Below are positions 36,986 through 46,635 of a stretch of DNA of 64,000 bases, in pieces (position 1 is the stretch's first letter; every line of letters begins with the position of its first letter). The stretch comes from CAVORB01 sp963698495 (GTDB lineage: Bacteria; Pseudomonadota; Gammaproteobacteria; Chromatiales; Chromatiaceae). Location: positions 124,001 to 188,000 of the forward strand of contig CAVORB010000020.1 in the NCBI GenBank assembly GCA_963698495.1, given 5' to 3'. The notes under the pieces were generated by a model. It had not been told where the DNA came from, did no database searches, and was given only the letters and a program-made list of their open reading frames with translations. The position numbers and the translations under genes are program-made.

Positions 36986-37912
36986 ATGACCGAGACCATC
37001 CGCATCGCCACCCGCAAGTCCCCCCTCGCCATGTGGCAGGCAGAGCATGTGGCCGACACCCTGCGCCGGACTCACCCCGGGCTGGTGGTCGAGATCCTGG
37101 GCATGAGCACCCGCGGCGACAAGATCCTGGACGCGCCGCTGGCCAAGATCGGCGGCAAGGGGCTGTTCGTCAAGGAGCTGGAGCAGGGCATGCTCGAGGG
37201 GCGGGCAGACATCGCGGTGCACTCCATGAAGGACGTGCCGGTGGACTTCCCCGGCGGCTTGCACCTGCCCGTGATCATGGAGCGCGAGGACCCGCGGGAC
37301 GCCTTCGTCTCCAGCCAGTACGCGGGCATCGACGACCTGCCCGACGGCGCCTGTGTCGGGACCTCGAGCCTGCGCCGTCATTGCCAGCTCGCGGAACGGC
37401 GGCCGGACCTCGCGATCCGCCCGCTGCGCGGCAACGTCAACACTCGCCTCGGCAAGCTCGACGCAGGCGAGTACGACGCGGTGATCCTGGCGGCGGCCGG
37501 GCTCATGCGCCTGGGGTTCGAGCAGCGCATCCGGGCGCGTCTGAAGCCGGAGGAGAGTCTCCCCGCGATCGGCCAGGGGGCCATCGGCATCGAGTGCCGG
37601 TCGGACGACAACCGGGTGAACGACCTGATCGCCCCGCTGCATCATGCCGACACCGCAGACCGGGTGCGCGCGGAACGGGCCATGAACCACCGCCTCATGG
37701 GTGGCTGCCAGGTGCCGATCGCCGGTCACGCCCTGCTCGACGGCGACGGGCTGTATCTGCGAGGACTCGTGGGCACCCCGGACGGGACCAGGATCCTGCG
37801 GGCTGAGAGCCGGGGACCGCGTTCCGAGGCGGAGGCGCTGGGCACCGCCCTGGCCGAAGAGCTTCTCGCCCAGGGCGCCGACGCCATCCTGAGCGCGCTG
37901 AAGGCGTCCTGA
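36986..37912 (+). CDS. hemC: hydroxymethylbilane synthase (porphobilinogen deaminase)
   Basis: Third committed step of tetrapyrrole synthesis: joins four porphobilinogens. The 308-residue protein has RIATRKSPLAMWQAEHV, GDKILDAPLAKIGGKGLFVKELE, VHSMKDVP, SLRRHCQL-type arginines and the dipyrromethane-cofactor cysteine in MGGCQVPIA (about residue 242). Length is normal. hemD follows after 7 bp. In many gammaproteobacteria hemC sits right after algR; here algR is 30 kb upstream. A phototroph needs high flux here for both haem and bacteriochlorophyll. Confidence 0.97.
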   Translation: MTETIRIATRKSPLAMWQAEHVADTLRRTHPGLVVEILGMSTRGDKILDAPLAKIGGKGLFVKELEQGMLEGRADIAVHSMKDVPVDFPGGLHLPVIMEREDPRDAFVSSQYAGIDDLPDGACVGTSSLRRHCQLAERRPDLAIRPLRGNVNTRLGKLDAGEYDAVILAAAGLMRLGFEQRIRARLKPEESLPAIGQGAIGIECRSDDNRVNDLIAPLHHADTADRVRAERAMNHRLMGGCQVPIAGHALLDGDGLYLRGLVGTPDGTRILRAESRGPRSEAEALGTALAEELLAQGADAILSALKAS

Positions 37913-37919
37913 GATCCCC

Positions 37920-38684
37920 ATGAGCGCGCCTTGCGACCTCGGCGGGAAAGGCGTGCTGGTGACAAGACCCGCCGCCCAGGCCGCGGGCTTGTGCCATCTG
38001 ATCGAGCAGGCCGGCGGGCGTGCCATCCCGTTCCCGACCATCGAGATTCTTCCGTCCGCGCATCCCGAACCAGCCCGGGGCCTGCTCGCCGAGCCCTGGG
38101 ACCTATTGATCTTCGTCAGCCGCAACGCGGTCGAGCAGGCGCTGCCGCTGCTCCCCGCAACCCGACTACCCTCGGGACCCGAGCTGGGGGCGGTCGGCGC
38201 GGCGACCGCCAAGGCACTCGCCGAGGCAGACAGACCGCCGGACTTGGTGCCGAGCGAGGGCTACGACAGCGAGTCCCTGCTCGCCCTCCCCCGGCTCGCG
38301 GACATGCGCGGGAGACGGGTACTGATCGTGCGTGGCGAGGGCGGCCGCCCCCTGCTGGGCGACACGCTTGCCGCCCGCGGAGCGGAGGTCGCCTACGCGG
38401 AGGTCTACCGCCGGGCCCTTCCCAGGGCGGACGCGGCCTCCCTGCTCATCCGCTGGGACAGCGACGTGCAGCTGGTCACCGCCACCAGCGGCGAGGTGCT
38501 CGACAACCTCTGCACGCTCCTCGGTGAGGAAGGCCGGGAGCGGCTGCTCGCCACACCCCTGGCGGTGGTGAGCGAGCGCACCGCCGCTGCGGCCAGGGCG
38601 CTCGGCTTCCCGCGCGTGGAGATCGCTGAGCGCGCCACCGACGAGGACCTGCTTGCCGCACTGTGCCGCGCCAGCGGGCACTGA
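37920..38684 (+). CDS. hemD: uroporphyrinogen-III synthase
   Basis: Closes and inverts ring D of hydroxymethylbilane to give uroporphyrinogen III. The 254-residue protein shows the weakly conserved HemD pattern: GVLVTRPAAQAAGLCHLIEQAGG, LIFVSRNAVEQAL, AVGAATAKAL, SEGYDSESLLALP, VLIVRGEGGRPLLGDTL and VTATSGEVLDNL. It starts 7 bases after hemC. The usual downstream hemX and hemY are absent; archease follows 102 bp later. Confidence 0.93.
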   Translation: MSAPCDLGGKGVLVTRPAAQAAGLCHLIEQAGGRAIPFPTIEILPSAHPEPARGLLAEPWDLLIFVSRNAVEQALPLLPATRLPSGPELGAVGAATAKALAEADRPPDLVPSEGYDSESLLALPRLADMRGRRVLIVRGEGGRPLLGDTLAARGAEVAYAEVYRRALPRADAASLLIRWDSDVQLVTATSGEVLDNLCTLLGEEGRERLLATPLAVVSERTAAAARALGFPRVEIAERATDEDLLAALCRASGH

Positions 38685-38786
38685 CGCGCGGAGGGCCGCT
38701 GCGGGAGCTGACCTTGCGCGACAATGGCGCCCGGCTACTCTCAGTAGTGGGGACCTTGCCGTTGCCCAAGGTCAGGGGCCAGGACC

Positions 38787-39248
38787 ATGATCAACCAGCC
38801 GACGAACGCCAGCACCCCCGATTCTTCCGCCGTGCCGGGCTGGTCGCACTTCATCCACGGCGCGGACATCGGCGTCGAGGGCCGTGGGCAAAGCCTGGCC
38901 GCTTGTTTCGAGCAGGCGGCGATCGCACTCACCGCTGTCATCACCGACCCGAGCCGGGTCCGGCCTTATGAGCCTCTGGAGATCACCTGCAACGCCCCCG
39001 ACCCGGAGCTGCTGCTCGCGGACTGGCTGAACGCCCTGGTCTACGAGATGGCCACCCGGGGCATGCTGTTCGCGCGTTTTCGCGTCCGGCTCGAGGGAGA
39101 GCAGCTGACCGCTACGGTGTGGGGAGAGCCGGTGGATGTCGCGCGCCACCACCCGGCGGTGGAGGTCAAGGGCGCGACCTACACCGCCCTCTCCGTGGCC
39201 CGCGGAGGAGACGGCACCTGGACCGCCCGCTGCGTGGTGGACGTCTGA
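38787..39248 (+). CDS. archease (RtcB-activating protein)
   Basis: A 153-residue protein with the archease pattern: HGADIGVEGRGQSLAACFEQAAIAL (the acidic metal-site start), an interior LLADWLNALVYEMATRGMLFARFRV and a final GATYTALSV...TARCVVDV. Archease accelerates guanylylation of the RNA ligase RtcB and lets it turn over. An rtcB gene lies 3.4 kb away on the other strand (42659-44089), which supports the call. Confidence 0.9.
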   Translation: MINQPTNASTPDSSAVPGWSHFIHGADIGVEGRGQSLAACFEQAAIALTAVITDPSRVRPYEPLEITCNAPDPELLLADWLNALVYEMATRGMLFARFRVRLEGEQLTATVWGEPVDVARHHPAVEVKGATYTALSVARGGDGTWTARCVVDV

Positions 39249-39276
39249 CGCGGGGCCTGAGGACGGGATACGACCC

Positions 39277-41035
39277 ATGCCGATCCACAACGAGGACGTC
39301 GCCAGGGTCTTCGACGAGATCGCCGACCTGCTGGACATCCGCGGCGAGAACCCGTTCCGCATCCGCGCCTACCGCAACGCCGCCCGCGAGGTGCGCGGCC
39401 TGACGAAGGAGCTCGCCCGCCTGGTGCGCGAGGACGCGGACCTCACCGAGCTGCCGGGGATCGGGGACGCGCTGGCGGGCAAGATCCGCGAGATCGTGCA
39501 GACGGGCAGCTGCCGGGCGCTGAAGACGCTGGAGAAACAGCTTCCGCCCGACCTCACCGAGCTCCTGCGCCTGCCGGGGCTGGGCCCGAAGCGGGTGCAC
39601 GCCCTGCACTACGACCTCGACATCCACACCCCGGAACAGCTTTACCGGGCCGCCAAGGACGGGCGTCTGCGCGAGCTGCCGGGCTTCGGCCCCAAGACCG
39701 AGGCCGCAATCGCCGCCGCGCTGGAAGCGCATCTCGGGTCCGAGCGCCGCTGGAAGCTGGCGGCGGCCGCCCGCTACGCCGAGCCGCTGGTCGCCTGGCT
39801 CGGCGAGACGAAAGGGGTCGACCGGGTGGTGGTCGCCGGCAGCTACCGCCGCGGCCGGGAGACGGTCGGCGACCTGGATATCCTGGTCACGGCCCGGGAC
39901 CCGAAAGCGGTGATGCAGCGATTCAGCGCCTACGACGAGGTCGACGCGGGTGCAGTCCCAGGGAAGGACGCGCTCCACCGTGATGCTGAAGAGCGGGCTG
40001 CAGGTGGACCTTCGGGCGGTGGCCAAGCAGAGCTTCGGCGCCGCCCTGCACTACTTCACCGGCAGCAAGGCCCACAATGTCGCGGTGCGCGGAATCGCCC
40101 GGGGACGCGGGCTCAAGGTCAACGAGTACGGCGTCTTCAGCGGCGAGCGCCGGATCGCCGGCGCGACGGAGGAGTCCGTCTTCGCGGCGGTCGGGCTGCC
40201 CTTCATCCCGCCCGAGCTGCGGGAGAACCGGGGCGAGATCGAGGCCGCGCGAAATGGCCTGCTGCCCAAGCTGGTGGAGCTCTCCGACCTGCGCGGCGAC
40301 CTGCACTGCCATACGGTCGCCACCGACGGGCACGCGACGCTGGATGAGATGGTGGCGGCTGCCCGGGCTCGGGGCCTGCGATACCTCGCGATCACCGAGC
40401 ATTCCAAGCGCCTGACCATGGTCCACGGCCTGGACAGCCGGCGGCTGCTGCAGCAGGTGGAGGAGATCGACCGGCTCAACGAACGGCTGCGAGGCTTCCG
40501 GGTGCTCAAGGGCATCGAGGTGGACATCCTGGAGGACGGCGGGCTCGACCTGCCGGATGAGGTCCTGGGCCGCCTGGACCTGGTGATCGGCGCGGTGCAC
40601 AGCAAGCACCACCTCACCCGCGCCAAACAGACCCGGCGCGTGCTCAAGGCCATGGACCATCCCCACTTCACCATCCTCGCCCACCCCAGCGGGCGCCTGA
40701 TCGAGGAGCGCGACCCGTTCGACCTCGACATGGCGCGGGTCATCCGCCACGCGCGTGATCGAGGCTGCTACCTGGAGCTCAATGCCCACCCCGAACGGCT
40801 CGATCTCACGGACATCCACTGCCAGATGGCCCGCGAGGAGGGCGTTTTGGTCAGCATCAACTCCGACGCGCACAGCACACTCGATTTCGCCAATCTCGCC
40901 TACGGCATCGGTCAGGCCAGGCGCGGTTGGCTGGAGGCGGAGGACGTTCTCAATACGCGAGACTTGAAGGACATTGCTCCCGCTGCTGAAGCGCACAATG
41001 TGACCCCGCTCCGGCCCCGCAGCGTGACTGCCTGA
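39277..41035 (+). pseudogene. polX: DNA polymerase X with PHP domain, frameshifted
   Basis: The N-terminal two fifths encode a POLXc domain with helix-hairpin-helix segments (LPGIGDALAGKI, LPGLGPKRVHALH, LPGFGPKTEAAIA) and the nucleotidyl-transfer signature GSYRRGRETVGDLDILV. Near codon 224 one extra G in GGG (39948-39950) breaks the frame; removing it gives DEVDAVQSQGRTRSTVMLKSGLQVDLR and a complete C-terminal PHP phosphoesterase/exonuclease domain (DLHCHTVATDGHATLDEM, AITEHS, INSDAHS) to 41035. The intact family enzyme acts in base-excision repair gap filling. Everything except this one base is preserved. Confidence 0.88.
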
Positions 41036-41170
41036 GTTCCCGAGACCCTGCCAGACCACCAGCTCATTGGCGGAAAGTGCGACCCACGCCCCCTTACCGG
41101 GCTCGGGAGCACGGGTAAAATGACGCGCGAGTCCCGGTATCGGGCCGCCCCCTGCAACCCAGGAGCCAAC

Positions 41171-41740
41171 ATGGACCTGAGCACCATCGTCTTCATCGCC
41201 GTCATCCTGGTGATCGCCTTGTACGCGGTCCAGATCTACAACAACCTGGTGCGGCTCAAGCACAACGTGGCGAAGGCGTGGTCCAACATCGACGTCTCCC
41301 TCAAGCAGCGGCACGAGGAGCTGCCCAAGCTGGTCGACGTGTGCAGGCAGTACATGCGCTACGAGCAGGAGACCCTGGAGCGGATCACGCGGGCGCGCGG
41401 CGCGGTGTTCGAAGCGCGCGCCCGCGGCGACGTCAAGGCGCTCGGGCCGGCGGAGACGGCGCTGCGCGCGGGTCTCGGTCAGCTCTTCGCCCTCGCCGAG
41501 AGCTACCCCGATCTCAAGGCCAACGAGAGCTTCAAGCACCTGACCCAGCGCGTATCCGGGTTGGAGGACACCATCGCCGACCGGCGCGAGCTCTACAACG
41601 ACAGCGTCAACCTCAACAACGTGCGCATCGAGCAGTTCCCGGACCTGATCGTCGCCCGCCCCATGGGCTTCGGACCCTTCGATCTGCTGGAGTTCTCCAG
41701 CGCCCGCGGCGACGTCGACCTCGCCAAGCTGTTCGCGTAA
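41171..41740 (+). CDS. lemA: LemA family protein (second copy)
   Basis: A 189-residue protein: N-terminal helix MDLSTIVFIAVILVIALYAVQIY, then LemA core (AKAWSNIDVSLKQRHEELPKLVDV, YMRYEQETLERIT, LFALAESYPDLKANESF, RRELYNDSVN). AGGAG lies 6 bases before ATG 41171. Unlike the copy at 8793, its partner is a GIDE-domain protein that starts 5 bases after its stop. Confidence 0.92.
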   Translation: MDLSTIVFIAVILVIALYAVQIYNNLVRLKHNVAKAWSNIDVSLKQRHEELPKLVDVCRQYMRYEQETLERITRARGAVFEARARGDVKALGPAETALRAGLGQLFALAESYPDLKANESFKHLTQRVSGLEDTIADRRELYNDSVNLNNVRIEQFPDLIVARPMGFGPFDLLEFSSARGDVDLAKLFA

Positions 41741-41745
41741 CGAAG

Positions 41746-42669
41746 ATGCTGGCCGAAGCCGTCGCAACCGCATCGGCACTGGAGTTCTGGCTCGTAAGCC
41801 TGATGGTCGCCGGATTGGCGGCCTTTCTCCTGCGCCACGGGCTGCAGTCCTTCTGGCGTCTTCGCACCATTGCCGATATCCCGACCGCCAAGATCCGCTC
41901 CGCGCCGCAGGGTTACGTGGAGCTCGCCGGACAGGCGCTCCCACATGCCGGCCCCGTCTCCGCACCCCTGACCGGTCTGCCCTGCGTCTGGTACCGCTAC
42001 CAGGTCGAGGAGCGCCGCGGCAGCGGCAAGAACCAGCACTGGGTCACCGTCGACCAGGGCGAGGCAAAGAACCCGTTCCTATTGAACGACGGGACCGGTC
42101 GCTGCCAGGTGCTGCCGGCGGGCGCGGAGCTGCACTGCCGCGCCAAGGATGTATGGTACGGCCCCTCTCGCCATCCTTCTGGTCCGCCCGAGCGTCAGTG
42201 GCTGATCTTCACCCGCAGCTACCGCTATACGGAAGAGCGGGTCGTCGCCGGTGACGGCGTCTATCTGCTCGGCCGCTTCGAGACGCCGCGGCGAGGCCCC
42301 GAGGAGCGCGAGCGTCTGACGCGGCATCTGCTCTCGGTCTGGAAGCGGGACCCGGCGCGGATGCGATCCTTCGATCGGGACGGAGACGGCGACATCAGTC
42401 TCGCCGAATGGGAAGATGCCCGGACCAAGGCGCAGCTGGCCGCGGAGCGCTCGGAACGCCGGCTGCAGGCCGAGCCGCCCATGCCGCAAGTCCTGCGTAC
42501 CGACGACCCGCGTCATCCGTTCGTCATCTCCACCCTGGGCGAGGGTGTGCTGCTCGGCCGGCTGCGGCTGTGGGCCGTCGGTGGCACGGCGGCCTTCGTT
42601 GTGCTGGCGTCCGGGGTGGGGTTCGCCGTCCTCGCTCGCCTCTCCCAGGTATCCGCCTTCAGCCCTTGA
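41746..42669 (+). CDS. GIDE-domain membrane protein with EF-hand
   Basis: A 307-residue protein with an N-terminal membrane helix (residues 13-30), a GIDE (E3-ligase-like) domain (GYVELAGQALP, LTGLPCVWYRYQVEE, FTRSYRYTEERVVAGDGVYLLGRF), a canonical EF-hand loop at 210-221 (DRDGDGDISLAE, with Asp at 1, 3, 5, Gly at 6, Ile at 8, Glu at 12) and a C-terminal membrane helix (AAFVVLASGVGFAVLA). Bacterial GIDE proteins commonly pair with LemA. The EF-hand suggests calcium control. Its 3' end overlaps rtcB's 3' end by 11 bp. Confidence 0.85.
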   Translation: MLAEAVATASALEFWLVSLMVAGLAAFLLRHGLQSFWRLRTIADIPTAKIRSAPQGYVELAGQALPHAGPVSAPLTGLPCVWYRYQVEERRGSGKNQHWVTVDQGEAKNPFLLNDGTGRCQVLPAGAELHCRAKDVWYGPSRHPSGPPERQWLIFTRSYRYTEERVVAGDGVYLLGRFETPRRGPEERERLTRHLLSVWKRDPARMRSFDRDGDGDISLAEWEDARTKAQLAAERSERRLQAEPPMPQVLRTDDPRHPFVISTLGEGVLLGRLRLWAVGGTAAFVVLASGVGFAVLARLSQVSAFSP

Positions 42670-44089
42670 TGCACAGCAGGGGCTCGACCCGCGCGACCTT
42701 GCGAGCAAGCCCCGCGGCGTGCGCCGCATCGACCACCGCACTCACGTCCTTGTAGGCCCCTGGGGCCTCCTCCGCCACCCCGCGCAGGCTGGGGCTGCGG
42801 ATCAGAATGCCGCGCTTGGACAGATCATCGAGCACCGAGCGGCCGTTCCACAGGCGCTTGGCGGCATGCCGGCTCATTGCCCGGCCGGCGCCGTGACAGG
42901 CGGAGCTGAAGGCCTGGCGCTCACTCTCCGTGGTGCCGGCAAGGATGTAGGAGGCGGTGCCCATGGTGCCGCCGATGAGCACGGGCTGGCCTGCGGCGCG
43001 CAGGGGCTCGGGAATCTCCGGGTGGCCGGGCCCGAAGGCCCGGGTAGCGCCCTTGCGGTGGATGAACAGGCGTCGCCTGCGCCCCTCGACCTGATGCTCC
43101 TCGACCTTGCAGGTGTTGTGCGAGACGTCGTACAGGAGGTCGATGCGGGCCTCGGGCAAGATGTCCGCGAAGGCCTTGCGCGTCAGGTGGGTGAGGATCT
43201 GCCGGTTGGCCAGGGCGCAGTTGATGCCGGCGCGCATGGCGCCGAGATAGCTCTGTCCGACGGGCGAGTCGATGGGGGCGCAGGCGAGCTCGCGGTCCGG
43301 CAGCTTGATGCCGAGCTGCCCGGCCGCGAGCAGCATGCGCCTGAGGAATTCGGTACCGATCTGGTGGCCGAGCCCGCGGGAACCGCAGTGAATGCTGACC
43401 ATCACGTCGCCGACCGCCAAGCCGTAGGCGCGGGCGATGACCTGGTCGAAAACCGCGGTCACCTCCTGGACCTCGAGATAGTGGTTGCCCGAACCCAGGG
43501 TGCCCATCTCGTTCTGCTGGCGCTTCTTCGCCTTGTCCGAGACCTGGGACGGATCGGCCCCGGCCATGCACCCCTGCTCCTCGATGCGCGCGAGGTCCCG
43601 CTCCTCCCCGAAACCCCGTTTCACCGCCCAGCGCGCGCCTTCCGCCAGCATCCGCTCCATCTCCTTGGGCGCAAGATGGATCAGGCCGGTGCTGCCCACG
43701 CCAGCAGGAATGCGGTGAAAGAGTGCGTCCGCCAGCGCCTCCTGCACCGGCATCACTTCTTCCCTGGTGAGCCCCGTGTGCAGGGTGCGCACGCCGCAGG
43801 AGATGTCGAACCCCACGCCTCCGGCGGATACCACGCCGCCCTCCGCGGGGTCGAAGGCCGCCACACCGCCAATCGGAAAGCCGTAGCCCCAGTGCGCGTC
43901 GGGCATGGCGTAGGAGGCCGAGACGATGCCCGGCAGGCGGGCCACGTTGGTCGCCTGCTCGCGAACCTTGTCGTCCATGTCCCGGATCAACCCATGGTCG
44001 GCGAAGATGACCGCGGGGACGCGCATGCCATCCCGGGGAGGAATGCGCCAGGCGGTATCGGAGATGCGTTCCAGGCAATTGGTGTCCAC
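42659..44089 (-). CDS. rtcB: RNA-splicing ligase RtcB
   Basis: Joins RNA 3'-phosphate or 2',3'-cyclic phosphate ends to 5'-OH using GTP. The 476-residue protein has the RtcB signatures: MPDAHWGYGFPIGGVAAFD, GGVGFDISCGVR, GTLGSGNHYLEVQ, VSIHCGSRGLGHQ, and the guanylylated histidine in CHGAGRAMSRHAAKR. It is on the opposite strand from archease but in the same neighbourhood. No rtcA or rtcR sigma-54 regulator is visible nearby. Confidence 0.95.
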   Translation of the reverse strand: MDTNCLERISDTAWRIPPRDGMRVPAVIFADHGLIRDMDDKVREQATNVARLPGIVSASYAMPDAHWGYGFPIGGVAAFDPAEGGVVSAGGVGFDISCGVRTLHTGLTREEVMPVQEALADALFHRIPAGVGSTGLIHLAPKEMERMLAEGARWAVKRGFGEERDLARIEEQGCMAGADPSQVSDKAKKRQQNEMGTLGSGNHYLEVQEVTAVFDQVIARAYGLAVGDVMVSIHCGSRGLGHQIGTEFLRRMLLAAGQLGIKLPDRELACAPIDSPVGQSYLGAMRAGINCALANRQILTHLTRKAFADILPEARIDLLYDVSHNTCKVEEHQVEGRRRRLFIHRKGATRAFGPGHPEIPEPLRAAGQPVLIGGTMGTASYILAGTTESERQAFSSACHGAGRAMSRHAAKRLWNGRSVLDDLSKRGILIRSPSLRGVAEEAPGAYKDVSAVVDAAHAAGLARKVARVEPLLCIKG

Positions 44090-44274
44090 GACAATATCCT
44101 CTCGGCAGGCGGCCGACGGGCGGCCCTAACCTCTAGTGTAGGAGCCGAGAGCCCCCATCGCCCGCAGGGCCGGCTCAGGAAAACGCCAATCCATTCGGCG
44201 CCTTCCGCGGCAAACGGATGTGCATGCTGAACCTGGCCCGGATGGCCAACAATCGGCGGCTTCTCAGGGACGGC

Positions 44275-45675
44275 TCAGGACCCGTTCAGCAGCAGATGGA
44301 CGGCGATGCTCGCCACGTAGCCGAGGGCGATGGCAGGCGTCCACTTGAGATGGCTGAGAAAGGTGTACTTGCCCCTTGCCTGTCCCATCAATGCCACCCC
44401 GGCGGCGGAGCCGATGGAGAACAGGGAGCCGCCGACACCGGCGGTCAGGGTGACCAGCAGCCACTGGCTGCGCGACATGTCCGGCTCCATGGTCAGGACG
44501 GCGAACATGACCGGAATGTTGTCGACGATGGCCGAGATGAGGCCCACCGATACGTTCGCGGCCGTAGGACCCCATTGGGTGTACATGATCTCCGAGGCCA
44601 TCGCCAGGTACCCGATGAAGCCCAGACCGCCGACGCACAGGACCACGCCGTAGAAGAACAGCAGGGTGTCCCATTCGGCCCGGGCCACCTTGTTGAAGAC
44701 GTCGAACGGGACCACGTCGCCCAGGGTCGCGGCGCGCTCCTGATTGGCCTCATGCCAGCTGTGGTGGGTCATGCGCAGATAGAAGCCAAAAAACTGCAGA
44801 TAGCCCAGACCCGTGAGCATGCCGAGCACGGGGGGCAGATGCAGGAAATTATGGAAGCTCACCGCGGTGACGATCGTCGCCCCGAACAACAGGATGATCC
44901 GCCGCGCGCCCCGCTTCATGGGCACGATCACCGATGAGGTCTCAGGCTTGAGATCGGGTATGGCGAAGTGCATCAGCACGGCCGGTACCAGGAAGTTGAC
45001 GACGGCGGGCACGAAGAGGGAGAAGAACCCGAAGAAGTCGATGATCCCCTTCTGCCACACCATCAGGGTGGTGATGTCCCCGAACGGACTGAAGGCGCCT
45101 CCCGCGTTGGCGGCCACGACGATGTTGATGCATGACAGGGTCACGAAGCGGGAGTTGTCGCCGCCCACCGCCAGCACCACCGCGCACATGAGCAAGGCGG
45201 TGGTGAGGTTATCCGCAACGGGAGAGATGAAGAACGCCAGGACCCCGGTCATCCAGAACAGAGAACGGAAACCGAAACCCTCCCGGATCAGCCAGGCGCG
45301 CAGGGCATCGAACACCCGCCGCTCCTGCATGGCGTTGATGTAGGTCATGGCCACCAGCAGGAACAACATGAGCTCGGCGTACTCGAGCAGATTGTGGCGC
45401 ACGGCCGCCTCGGCCTCGTGCCCAAGCCCGTTTGCGCTATAGACGTAGGCGATCATGCCCCAGATGATGCCGGCGGCAATGATCACCGGCTTGGACTTTC
45501 GCAGGTGCAGGAACTCCTCCGCCATCACCAATGCGTAGGCGAGGACGAAGACCGCCAAAGCGGCCAGGCCCACCTTCTCCCCGGTCAGGTCGAGCCGCTG
45601 CGCCATGTCCGCGGCCACGGCGGAACCGGGCGACAGGACGACGGTGAGAACGGTCGGGAGCAGGAAACGCAACAT
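44275..45675 (-). CDS. nhaD: sodium:proton antiporter NhaD
   Basis: A 466-residue polytopic protein with a cleavable-looking N-terminus (MLRFLLPTVLTVVLSPGSAVAA) and about 12 membrane helices. Family features include LEYAELMLFLLVAMTYINAMQER, GVLAFFISPVADNLTTALLMC, VAANAGGAFSPFGDITTLMVW and AIVDNIPVMFAV. Expected to export sodium in exchange for protons at alkaline pH or high salt, consistent with a marine or haloalkaline habitat. ATG 45675 chosen because upstream codons are non-membrane low complexity. Divergent from the retropepsin gene. Confidence 0.93.
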   Translation of the reverse strand: MLRFLLPTVLTVVLSPGSAVAADMAQRLDLTGEKVGLAALAVFVLAYALVMAEEFLHLRKSKPVIIAAGIIWGMIAYVYSANGLGHEAEAAVRHNLLEYAELMLFLLVAMTYINAMQERRVFDALRAWLIREGFGFRSLFWMTGVLAFFISPVADNLTTALLMCAVVLAVGGDNSRFVTLSCINIVVAANAGGAFSPFGDITTLMVWQKGIIDFFGFFSLFVPAVVNFLVPAVLMHFAIPDLKPETSSVIVPMKRGARRIILLFGATIVTAVSFHNFLHLPPVLGMLTGLGYLQFFGFYLRMTHHSWHEANQERAATLGDVVPFDVFNKVARAEWDTLLFFYGVVLCVGGLGFIGYLAMASEIMYTQWGPTAANVSVGLISAIVDNIPVMFAVLTMEPDMSRSQWLLVTLTAGVGGSLFSIGSAAGVALMGQARGKYTFLSHLKWTPAIALGYVASIAVHLLLNGS

Positions 45676-45861
45676 GGGGAATGGGCGCCTTTCAGCCGGA
45701 GCATCCGGGACCAATGGTGACGCAAAGCAGACGGCGCGCCAAGTGGCTCGCATTTGGGCGGCGCGGCCGCTGGCACCCGCCCCTGCCGCTGGCGGTCGAA
45801 ACGGGTACCTGCTAGGCTCAGCGCGGGGGAGCACGGTTCTCCAACGCCCAATGGTGCCAAC

Positions 45862-46635
45862 ATGGAACATCGTCTGCGTCGACGCCCGGAAGCGGCCTGC
45901 GCGCCGATTCTCATCGCTCTCGTCTCTCCTCTCCCAGCATGGGCGGGAGAGGTCGGCGTATCAGACGAGCTGGAGCGTCTCTCCGCCGCCCATGGCTTCA
46001 GCGTCAAGGGAATCGAGCAAGTGGAGGAGGCGCTCGGCCGCGCCGAGGGAGACGACCTCTTGCGGCGATTGCGACGGCTGCTGAAGGCGTTCGACCACGT
46101 CATCGTGCAGGACGCCGAGGGAGGGGTCGAGAAGGTGATCATCCTCGGCGCCAAAACGCCCGTCGCGGCAGCGCCGCCACCCGTCTCCGAGCCCGAGGGC
46201 GAAGAGACGGCCGCCACCCCGGACAGCGAGGGGGAAGTCAGCGAGGGCGACATCGTCCTCGAGACCATCCGGCAGGGCACGCAGCACGCCGTAACCCTGG
46301 CATTGGAAGGACAGGGAGACGCACGCATCGAGCAGACCCTGCTGATCGATACGGGCTCGGACAGCCTGGTGCTGCCAGCCTCTCTGGCAGAGCAGCTCGG
46401 GATCTCGCCGAGCGACCTGAGTCAGCGCGAGATGCAGACCGCCAACGGCAAGGTCGATGCCCGCGTCGGCAAGGTGCAGGCCTTGTGGCTGGGCGAGACG
46501 CGGGTCACGGACATCGACGTCGCCTTCGTCGAGGACGCAAAGCTCGGCGGCGGGCTATTGGGGATGAACGTGCTTGGCCGTTACCGGATGACCATCGACG
46601 ACGAGAGCAACAAGCTCACCTTGAGCCCCAAGTAG
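45862..46635 (+). CDS. exported retropepsin-like aspartic protease (clan AA, TIGR02281-like)
   Basis: A 257-residue protein with a signal peptide (PILIALVSPLPAWA), a helical and acidic linker, and a C-terminal single-lobe aspartic protease fold. The catalytic motif is DTGSD (LLIDTGSDSLVLP), followed by a hydrophobic GGGLLGMNVLGRYRMTI segment typical of retropepsins, which work as dimers. Substrate unknown; likely periplasmic. Tail-to-tail overlap of 20 bp with mtfA. Confidence 0.85.
   Translation: MEHRLRRRPEAACAPILIALVSPLPAWAGEVGVSDELERLSAAHGFSVKGIEQVEEALGRAEGDDLLRRLRRLLKAFDHVIVQDAEGGVEKVIILGAKTPVAAAPPPVSEPEGEETAATPDSEGEVSEGDIVLETIRQGTQHAVTLALEGQGDARIEQTLLIDTGSDSLVLPASLAEQLGISPSDLSQREMQTANGKVDARVGKVQALWLGETRVTDIDVAFVEDAKLGGGLLGMNVLGRYRMTIDDESNKLTLSPK

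Noticed and set aside
39923..41965. A 680-codon open frame on the minus strand opposite polX and lemA
   Set aside because: Antisense shadow spanning two genuine + strand genes; no family features.
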